This document shows positions 11,668-21,600 of a DNA stretch of 64,000 nucleotides, piece after piece (the stretch's first letter is position 1; each line of letters starts with the position of its first letter). The DNA is from Triplophysa rosa. Taxonomy: Eukaryota > Chordata > Actinopteri > Cypriniformes > Nemacheilidae. The DNA lies in assembly GCF_024868665.1 (NCBI RefSeq), contig NC_079892.1:5949545-6013544 (forward strand), written 5' to 3'. The notes under the pieces were generated by a model, which worked only from the letters and a program-made list of their open reading frames with translations, did not search any database and was not told the origin of the DNA. Both the position numbers and the translations under genes were made by a program.

Positions 11668-14332
11668 TTAATTCAGCTCATCGGTAATGACGTTCCCGTC
11701 CGCCGGGAACTTTCCCTCCAGAATCCTCTGGATTACTGTGAGGACCTTTTGATTAAAGATCATGTCCAAATGAGCTATTCCTCTGAACTCTGTCACATGC
11801 ACGGCCTGTTTCTGTTTTCCTATCCATCGCTTACAAAGACTCAAGCTGCGACTGTCAACTGTGTCATCTCCATCATCGTAAATAAAATCTACGGGATCCG
11901 TGTTTGGAAACTCTTCGTCGTACACGTATGTCACAGGCGTAGGGAGGCCGACCCCGTAGAAGCAATAGACCTCGACTCCAGGTGCGGGCAGACCGGCTGT
12001 GAGGTTTCTGGTATCCTCCCACATGTACCAACCATCCTCGAAGTTAATGTCTTTGAAGAAGCGATGGTAGTCCTGGTTGGTGTAGTTGAAATAAGGGGTG
12101 GAGATAAAAGCATGGTCTTTGGGCCAAGCTTCTTCAGAGGGGATCATCCATGGGTTTGTGGTTGTCATCCGCTGCTCTTCACGGATCTTGATGTTGGACA
12201 CGAAGGGTATACCATCGTTTTCACCTAAGAATGCATAAAAATTTAATTCAGAGCTCTATTGAATTTTTTATAAATGGAATGAAAATTGATGATTTGTTCC
12301 CATCTTACCTGATGCTAAGACTCTGAGAGGCTTAACAGCGCCACCCCATGGTGCTCCAAGAGAGATGAAACCCTTTATGTAGCGGTCCTTCCAGTCCTGA
12401 GTCTGCTGGTTGAGGAAGTACAGGATGTAGTTGTTGCCCATACTGTGGCCCACAAGATAGACTGGTTGTTTGTTCTCGTCATGCATTTCCTCCACCAAAC
12501 TTTTCAAACGCTAAAAATACTCCGCCTGTTCATCTATGAGGTACAAAAATGGTTACATAGAGTTTGTTAGTGGAACACAGAACTAATTCAATATTAAATT
12601 AATCATTCAATATTTTTGAACTTCTGAATTGATTTTTAATAGATTTTATTTTTTTAGATGTTTTAGCTTTGATGCTTTTATATTTACGGTAACACTTTGC
12701 AATAAGGTGCTATTTGTTAACAATTCGTTTATGCATTAGCTAACATAAACTAACAATGAACAATACTTCTACAGCATTTATTAATACATTGTTAAAATCA
12801 AACGTTGTCACTGTTAACATTTGTTAACGCACCATGAACTAACATTAACAAGCATTAACAAATGCTGAAAAACAAAATTGTTATTGTAATTGACTAATGT
12901 TAACTAATAGCACCTTATTGTAAAGTGTTACCCTTTTAGCTTAATAGTTTAGAATTCATATTTTCAGTTTATAATGAACTATTTAACTCTGTTTGCAAGG
13001 GTGTTCTTACTTGGAGCGATTCTCCAGTCATATGGAGCGCCACGGACAGTCGCATTTCGCTCATATCCCATGCTAACCAAATGCTGAACCATGGTATGAA
13101 AGTAACCTAAAAAAAGATTGGCATCACCATAAAAATAGATGTTTTAAGGTATTTGTTGTAATAAGGTATGGTTGTCATAAATGGAATTACTGTTCAGAGA
13201 TGTTATGCTCACCTGTCAGCTTGTTCAAGTCCAGAAACTCTATAGGGTGGGTCTGTCCAAATCCAGGTACCCTGATCTCCACACCTGGTGCATTAGATGT
13301 CTTGCGAGTTGTCCTGTTGTACACAATTCTATAGACATAAAAGATACATAGAAAATGTAGTGATGTGTTAAAATCTTTCATAACGGTGCCTCTGGTATGC
13401 CTCATTGGACTGCCTACTACATAGTTTTATTAAACACTGCTTGCTTTCTACGCAATAATTGTCTTAGGTCTAGAACTATGTCATCAGAATTTGAGAATTC
13501 TCCAAACACAACAAACAAAAGGTCAATGACCTGAAATAGAGGGGCAGCCATAAAAAAAACCTATGCAAACTCAGCTGAGGCTGATTAGGAATCACAAGTA
13601 AATAAATCAGAGGCTTCTTTACAAGAAAAGTGGTTTTACAGTTTTGAGTAATGCTACATGTCAGGTATCAAAACAGGTCTGTGTGAGGTCACCATTTTTG
13701 ATATGCGATAAAAAATAAATGTTTACCTTATATTATCAATCCAGCAGTCAATTCCAATGGGCACGAACATGTTTAGGTCAATCCAGAGCGGGAACCAGTG
13801 CTCAGTTTTCTTGTAACACATCCAGTGCACCAGTGTGGGCTTGTCTATTTTGGCCTCCAGGCGATTACCCAAGTTTCCAGGTACTAGAAATGCAAAAATG
13901 CAAAATTTAGTTTTTGTTATGAGGTAGGCCTATTTTGTTATCAAACATGGACCTTGCAAGAAACCATGCACAAAATATGGATGTTTTTCTTTAGAAATAT
14001 TACACATCAGGTTTCAACTGGTCTAAAAGTGTATGAGTTCAACTTCAAGATATCTTATGCACTTGCTTTATTTTAGTATTCATTTATCGTGAATTGATTG
14101 AGCAATAATTAATAATAAAGCTTATATAAAAACACTTTAAACAAAGTTTAATTCAACTTTAATAGCTTTGAATGAAATTTTGCTTACCTATAATAAGAGG
14201 TGGAGTGCTGTTCGTTACGACGCGAGGTTTGGCTGTCGGTGGGAAGATAACGTTAAATAACCAGAATCCATAGGTCTGGTGAAGTACAATTAGAAGAAAT
14301 GCTATGGATCTGAAGGACCGAGAATATTCCAT
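11668..14332 (-). CDS. lcat: Lecithin-cholesterol acyltransferase, interrupted by a TAG
   Basis: LCAT is a secreted plasma enzyme that esterifies cholesterol on HDL using phosphatidylcholine. Six exons read: 14188-14332, 13727-13883, 13213-13328, 13011-13106, 12309-12533 and 11668-12224, giving 432 codons with the final stop (human protein 440 aa). A hydrophobic signal leads into [11 protein letters not shown]. Motifs are [17 protein letters not shown] (nucleophile Ser, codon 202), DGDDTV (Asp) and AHLDM (His). The segment ITTTSPWM-like [14 protein letters not shown] and [20 protein letters not shown] identify LCAT rather than PLA2G15. Exon 5 carries an in-frame TAG at 12511-12513 (codon 179). 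If genuine, the product would end before the nucleophile. All other exons, splice sites and frames are intact, so it may instead be a polymorphism or base error. Confidence 0.93.
12688..12932. repeat. MITE-like element in lcat intron 4
   Basis: The terminal inverted repeats are GGTAACACTTTGCAATAAGG at the left and its near reverse complement CCTTATTGTAAAGTGTTACC at the right. The interior is rich in TTAACATT/AATGTTAA strings. It is a non-autonomous DNA transposon by structure, with no coding capacity. Confidence 0.75.
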
Positions 14333-15226
14333 CGTGTCTATCGTCTCTGTTCGGGTTTCTGCTCTGACTATTCAGTACCGTTCAGTACTGCGGGTCTTGT
14401 AATGCGTTCGTCCAATGAGTCAAGGCGAGGGGGCGGTCAATGTTTATTATGTAAGGTCACTCTTCATGTGCTCTGCCCCTGTAGTGATTGTGTTATATTC
14501 AGTGACAGTAGGCGACAATAAACACAGGTACAAGCATGCGTAAAGAAGCTAACTTTAGGAAAATGAACCATAGTAAAAGTCACGTAACCGTGTTAGCTGC
14601 AACAAAATAAACAAACGTTATCTAGCCTAAACTTAACTTCCGGTAGACCAAAGGATCAATAACGGTTGAGTAGTTTCAGTTTAATTTAATTCAATTGATA
14701 TACAATAAAAATAATAGTGAATAAATATTTAATATTATTATAAATTAAACATAAAATAAACTACTATGCAGACCAAGTTAACTTCGGGCCAGGCGTGCGT
14801 CCGATGAAACCGTCCATAGTTTTACTACAAATATCACAGTTAAACTGATTTTACTCACAAAAAAAACATGGTTTCTGTGGGTAATTTATGCTAATGTCAA
14901 CCACACATCCAATAAACATCCAGACTGACAGACGTCATTAAACTTCTGTCTTTGCAAGATTAATTGCTAACAATTGTAATGTAATTTATCTCCATGTAAA
15001 CATAATGTGATGGGATTAGATGATGATATCAAGCCAATGATATTATTATTCCGGAAATATGAAGGATTGTTAATGTAGTTAATTTATTCCCCCTCGTTCT
15101 TTAAGATGACCCAATATACATTAACTCGAATGTTCTTATTTATTTATTCATTTAATTTATTTTAAATTCTGAAGTTCTCGAAAGTTTTATTTGACGAAAA
15201 CATCTGGTGTCCCCGCCTCCCGCACT
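14333..15226. other. Divergent spacer between lcat and drc7
   Basis: This holds the 5' flanks of lcat (minus) and drc7 (plus), about 0.9 kb between the start of lcat and the drc7 leader. It is mostly AT-rich. I see no repeat or extra gene. Confidence 0.4.
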
Positions 15227-15234
15227 TGACGTCA
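15227..15234. promoter_or_regulatory. CRE palindrome in drc7 promoter
   Basis: A perfect TGACGTCA lies about 85 bases before the end of the non-coding first exon of drc7 and 12 bases before an X-box. It is a candidate CREB/CREM site, which would suit testis or ciliated-cell expression. Function is inferred from sequence only. Confidence 0.55.
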
Positions 15235-15246
15235 GTGCGTCCTGCT

Positions 15247-15260
15247 GTTGTTATGGAAAC
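15247..15260. promoter_or_regulatory. RFX X-box in drc7 promoter
   Basis: GTTGTTATGGAAAC fits the X-box pattern RYYNYY-N2-RRNRAC. X-boxes bind RFX factors and mark promoters of ciliary genes, which agrees with the axonemal role of drc7. Confidence 0.65.
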
Positions 15261-15269
15261 CAGGTTGCG

Positions 15270-15318
15270 CTGCGTATTCGGTTCAGAAAACCAACGGGGA
15301 GATTGTCTTTATTAAAAC
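15270..15318 (+). other. drc7: Non-coding first exon of drc7 (approximate)
   Basis: A donor AAAAC|GTAAGT at 15318/15319 precedes the acceptor TTATTTAG|ATGG at 15638/15639, so a short 5' UTR exon is expected here. Its 5' end is a guess. Confidence 0.5.
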
Positions 15319-15638
15319 GTAAGTTTTTAAAACGTATCACTGCCTTATAATTGGGGAATACAATTGCAATAAAATGCAAATACGTGTGTTAAATGCTACA
15401 GTTGCTTTCACTTGCAGTTTCTAATAAGCTAATGTTTATAGTTACTCTGCATTGAAAGGGCTCTGTGCAGCAGACAAAGCAAAGTTTGACTTTGACCTAT
15501 GTTATTACTCAGAAAATAAAGACTGAGCTTGGCTCATAAATCAAAATCCATGTCCTTTATATAAAAGTAATGTAAAAGTTTAATTATTTAAGATATAGAA
15601 CTTATCTTGTAACTTAAACTCTTAAAATGCTTATTTAG

Positions 15639-18600
15639 ATGGAAGTTTTACTAGAGCTGGAGGAAAGTGTTGTGACAGATGATGAAGAGGAGAATGGCGA
15701 AAGAGTTCAGGATGAAGATGTGGATGGTCTCCGGACACTGGAGAGCAATCTGTCCAACATTCAAATAACTTCTACTACACACACGTAAGGTTACTACAGT
15801 TCATTGACTTGGGATACACTCAATGTGCATGAGCCCTCATGTTAAAACATTTCATCAGAAGTGTTACTCTTACATGAACATTCCAGGTCATCCACCCATG
15901 CCTCCAAGGAAATCGCCTCTTCTCTTAAATGTAACAGATAAGTAGGGTAGGCTTACAAGCAGAAAAGCAGAAATCAATGTCTGAATGTTTTTCTTAAAAA
16001 AAATTATAGACATCAAGTCTGTTTAATCAATTAATATTAATTGTCATTAGTTTTTACATGACTGTAATAAAAGGGGTGATTGAAAAAAACACATTAACCT
16101 TCAACATTTATTAATATTCAACACAGTATTTAATATGCATGGAAATATTTATATATTACACTCAGTAGTGTTTTTTACTTTTGCTTCAGTGCAAAGCAAA
16201 GACCTCAAGTGGACCCTTCCAAATGTTTGTCTTCATACATTGAGAACTCGCCACAGGAAAAATTCATGCTCGCAATGGCTGAAAACTTTCGGCAACAGTA
16301 TGCTCTTTTGTACCCCGATCGCAAACCACTTCTGCTGTGTCCCGTCAATGAGTGTGGAGTTCAGGTACATAGAAAACAAATACATTTGTTAGACATACAT
16401 TATACTGTAAAAGTGTTTTTACATTATGTTAACTCAAAGCAATTAAAAACAAATTCAGCGTTTACAGCAATTTATCACTAGTGAAGATTTAAAATACTTG
16501 GTAGAAATGACTTTTATAGGTTCATATATAATATTAAGGAAATAATAAATACATTTAGATTTATTTTAAATTATTATTAAAAACTATTTATTTATAATGA
16601 AGGCAGAAAAATACAGTATAGTAACATTACAACAAAATTTTGTAATATTCAATTTATTTTTTATGGTACTCACTTTTTTTAGCATTGTGTCTAATTTAAT
16701 CCATTATATCAACAGAAATTTGTCAGCACCACCCTGCGATGCACCTTGCTCCCTTATCCAGAGCTGTACAGCTGGGAGGGATGTGCCAGTTTTGTATCCG
16801 ATTATCTTTCCTTGGAATTACTGGACCCGCCATTTGAAATAGTGAGATGCTCATTTAATCATGATCTGTTCTGGAACTTATACAAGTTGTTTTGTGCAAA
16901 CACTTACATTTCATTTCTGTTAAATCTAGCCCAAACAGCTGTCATCTCCCACCTGGGTTGTGCAGACACAGAGGGGCACGTGTTTTGATTTCTCCTGCCT
17001 GCTTTGTAGTCTCTTGTTGGGCGCGGGATACAACGCTTACTGTGTCAGTGGGTACGCCAGTAAAGAGATGTGTCTCCTTGATCAGTCGCACCAAGAGTGT
17101 CCTCAACTGCAGCCTGAAATCCAAGTACAAAGACAATCTGCATTCAATTTAATGTGAATTTCTTTGAAGGATTGTGTTTTTTCATGTCTTCTTACCCTGT
17201 GAGATAAGACGATTGTTTTTGTGTGATCAACTTAGGGTAATGAAGACCAACAGATGCAGACGAAGAAGAAATACTCTGTTAAACCACCACGTGATCTTCA
17301 AAGCTCCTTTGAGAAACATCAGGATAAGAAACGGTATGCGGATGCTACAGCAACTGCCCTGAAGAGACAAAAAGAAGCAGAGAAACTTCAGAAGGTACAA
17401 CATTTGGGTGGGGAACGGAGACCAAAGTGACATTTCTCAGACATAATAACATTTTAGAAATGTTTGAATACATCGGTTCCTCGTTGACAGGAGCAAGAAC
17501 GTCCCCCAGCAGACCCTCTTCTGGGCGTGAGGGTTTACAGCTGGGTTCTAGTGCTCTCGGGGAAGCGGGAGGTCCCTGAGAACTTCTTCATTGACACACT
17601 GACTGGAAAGTGCTACACCACCACCAATGAAAACTTCCAGGGCATAGAGAGCATATGGAACCATCAAAACTACTGGGTCAACATGCAGGATTGCCTTTTT
17701 GGTTGTGCGGTCAGTATTTCTTGGATTCTGTGAAATTATTTTCAAGATTACAGGAAGTTTACAGAGTGTGTTTGGGTCTTTAGGAGATGACCTTTGACTT
17801 GAGCGATCTATCAAAGTGGGAGTATATGTTATGTGGCCCTTCTAGCCAATCACTATCCATCATTCCTGAGCCAAAGGAGACAGAAGACAACGAAGTACAG
17901 CAAGACTATTTTATTTCTTTATTTATTTCTAATTGAACTACAGTTACAGACTAACATTGTGGTCTGTGTAATTCTGTCTATTTTCTGTCTAATGTATTTT
18001 TATCCCTGTGGAGGATGAAATGGAAGAGCAGAAAGTATTTGAGATGCCTCCATCTTGGGTGGCTAAAATAGACATTACTCCAAAAGGTGAAGTTCTATAT
18101 AGATTTCCGCAGCTTTTCAACTATTTCTTAATAAATGTTTTGGTCATGATTGCTCTGTTTATTATCATCATTTTAGATATGGAAATGCGTTATCCAGGAG
18201 GCACAAAGGTAGTCCGGTACAGGAAAGCCAAGCTGGAAAAGTTTGCACCTTACCTTCTGAAAGATGGTCTGGTGACCAGACTTACCACTTACAAGGACAT
18301 TGAGGGTAAGAATTTTTATATCATTTTTTTTGTGGCATCAGATTATATTGAAATAAAGGTTTTTCAAATGTGTGAGTGAATATTTAATGCTTGGCTTTCT
18401 ATAGGCACCCAACCTGACACTGCTAAAGAGTGGTTTAAACATCGAAGCGATTGTCTTGAGGAGAGAGAACTGCAGACAGATACCAATGTGACAGCTGAAC
18501 TTTTTAGACCTGGAAGAAGCGATGCGCTTAAATGTAATTTTACACGCACGTACGCGCACACACACTTTTCAATAAAGGATTTCATGATGTTAAGCCCCTG

Positions 18601-21600
18601 ACATAAGTAAGAATGATTCATATTGGTTGTTACTATCATTGCTTATACAGTATTTGGGTCATTGATTTGAACAAACCCCTAAGATTGTTTAAAATGTGAA
18701 AACATTTGTAACTTTTTTGGTTAAAAATAAACAAAAATTTGATTTTTAGTAAGTAAATGAAAACTAGCTATGCAGCTGAATACTAAATTTCTTCACCGAT
18801 ACCGATAGCCGATTATTCACAGTGATGTCTACCGATGCCGATAGCCAAGGGTGTGACGAATAGCTTTTATCAACCGATAATGATTATTGGCCGATATAAC
18901 GGTGCATTTATATTAAAAACCTTACCCTGATTCAAAACTGAATTATAAGACGATTTCATGGAAAATGTCAGTAAAAACACTTAAAGTAACCTGCACTTGT
19001 ATGTTTTACACAGAGATGACAGTATTGAGGCTATAGTTAATCGATTGCAGCTTTATAATTGTAAATGTAATAATAAATGTAATCATTTTAATAAAAAAAT
19101 GTACACATCTGAATCTTTAATAATACTATTAATCCTAATAATGTACTTATTAAATTTATTGCGTAAACTTTAGAATCTTAAACTTAGCTGATGAAAATAT
19201 CTAAAATAAATATATCTATTATATAAATGTATCTGGGTAGTTGACGTATAAATCGTACACGTGTCCTATGGTGTGACAGCAAAATTTTGAAAACAAACTG
19301 TTAATATTACATTGTTTTATATTATTTATATTTATTATATAAAATAGCATGGGATTTATCTTTACTGGGTTTTTTTTCAAAATGTTTGCCGTCTCACCAT
19401 AGGACACATTTGCATATTAGTCTGTCAACTACCCATCTAATGAATCTAAAATATCTAATACTTTAAATTTCACTGTTTAGACCACAGGTACATCACTTTG
19501 GTACCCGAGACTGAGTGTCAAATGGACTTTTATAGCCATACTCGCTCCGACGGTCTAGCCCGCAGAATCGAGAAGCCTTTCGAAATGACAGAAACCTTTG
19601 AAGATCGGACAGACTTCCTCTTTAATCGACATATTGTTTATGGAAAGAGGGTCAAAGTGTCTCAGTCTGGAGGAGCTCTTGAACAGCGACCTCTACAGGT
19701 AACAAACAGGCTTTAACCTTTAATCCACTCAAACACTGAGCAGTTTAACCCAATATTATCTTAGAGGTATAACATTAACCAACAATACTGAAGTAACTTC
19801 TAGCGTAACAGCTGGTGGCCTTGCTTACAGTAATTATATCAAAGTCAACTTTGTTATGTTGACCAACATTGGGTCCCATAACACTTTGTTTGTGTTGTCA
19901 AACAGAAGGTGGAGGAGATGTTCCACAGAGATCCTTCTAGACCGCCCTGTAAGGAAGTGGCTAACAGGGACTTTATGATGTCGGAGGGGCAGATTCACGT
20001 GACCTATCATCTAGAGCAAAGTAGGATAATCCCATTTTGGCTGAATTTCATCAAACCCAAAGAAGCAGCAGGATCAGAAAAAGCACAAGCTTTCACTCCA
20101 GACATGGTTTCTGGCTTTCAGGTCTGATGAGACAAACATGTTTGTTTTAGCCCCACCCAGTTAAAGGGATAGTACACTCAAAAATGAAAATTGTGTCATC
20201 ATTTACATTTACATTTATTCATTTGGCAGACGCTTTTATCCAAAGCGACTTACAAGTAGAAGAGCATATAAACATTTTGTCAACACGTTAAACAATAAGT
20301 TAGTTTATAAGGCCATGCTAACGTTAGTTTACAAGGCCATGTTGTCCAGATGGCAGGCAGAGACACGGGCAGAGATGGTGGGGTCATCTGGCTGAAAAGA
20401 GAAATGAAGCTGCATATCATCTGCATAAAAATGGTATGAGAACCGATGTGCCTAAATAATTGGACCTAGGGAGGTGGTAGATATAGAAAAGAGGTGAGGA
20501 GCAAGAACTGATCCCTGACGAACTCCAGTTGTCAGCTGGTGAGATCTGGGTGTCTCGCCTCTCCAGGATACCTTAAAGGATCTGCCTGTGAGATAAGAGT
20601 CAAACCAGTTGAGTGGAGTTCCAGAAATGCCCAGTTTGGAGATAGTGGACAGCAGGATCTGGTGGTTCACAGTGTCAAATGCAGCAGAGAGATCAAGTAG
20701 AATAAGGACAGATGACAAGGATTTAGCCCTTGCCTGCCATAGGTTTTCGACGACAGACAGGAGAGCGGTCTCCGTAGAATGTCCTTTCTTGAAGCCGGAT
20801 TGTTGACTGTCCAGAAGGTCGTGCTGTGAGAGATAGGCAGAGATTTGGTTAAAACTACCCTTTCGAGGGCCTTTCGAAGGCAGGAGTGAGATTGGTCTGT
20901 AGTTGCTGACCACTGAGGGGTCGAGTGTTGGTTTCTTGAGTAAAGGTGTTAACAGGGCTTGTTTAAATGAGGTGGGGACAGTACCAGTGGTGATGGAGGT
21001 GTTTATAATGTGTGCGAGTTGAGACAGTAGAGACGGAGAGACAGCCTGTAGGATGTGGGAAGGGATCTGGTCGAGGGGCCAGATAGTAGGCCAGGTGGAA
21101 AGGAGAATTTTGGAGACACCAGTCTCCGAAAGGGGAGAAAAATAAGGGAGTTGAGGATAGCAAGGGGTAAGAGAGAGATCAGGGATGAGTTGAGCAGAGA
21201 ATTGCCTGCTGATGGTCTCCATTTTATCAGTGAAGAAGTTGGCAAAGTCATCAGCAGTCAGCGAGGTATTGGCGGAAGGTGGAGGGGGACAGAGAAGAGG
21301 GGATAAGGTTGAGAAAAGTAGATGCAGTTTGGATTTGGAAGTACTCGGTTTTGGCTGCAGATATATCAGTAGCGAAGGAGTTAAGAAGATGTTGATATTT
21401 GGAGAGATCGGCAGGGTCTCTAGACTTGCGCCACTTCCTATCCTCAGCCCTTAGCTTGGTCCGATGGTCGCGAAGAGCCTCAGAAAGCCAGGGGCAAGAG
21501 GGTGTAGCACGTGCAGACCTAGTGGTAAGAGGGCAGACACTGTCAAGACAGGTTGTTAAGGTTGTACAGACACTATTAGTAGTTTCCTCAATGTTGAGAG

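Noticed and set aside
11620..12228. 202-codon plus-strand open frame opposite lcat exon 6
   Set aside because: A shadow of the real minus-strand exon.
12511..12533. Alternative splicing around the lcat TAG using the AG in TTTTTAG
   Set aside because: It would remove 23 nt, which is not a multiple of three, and would shift the frame before the nucleophile.
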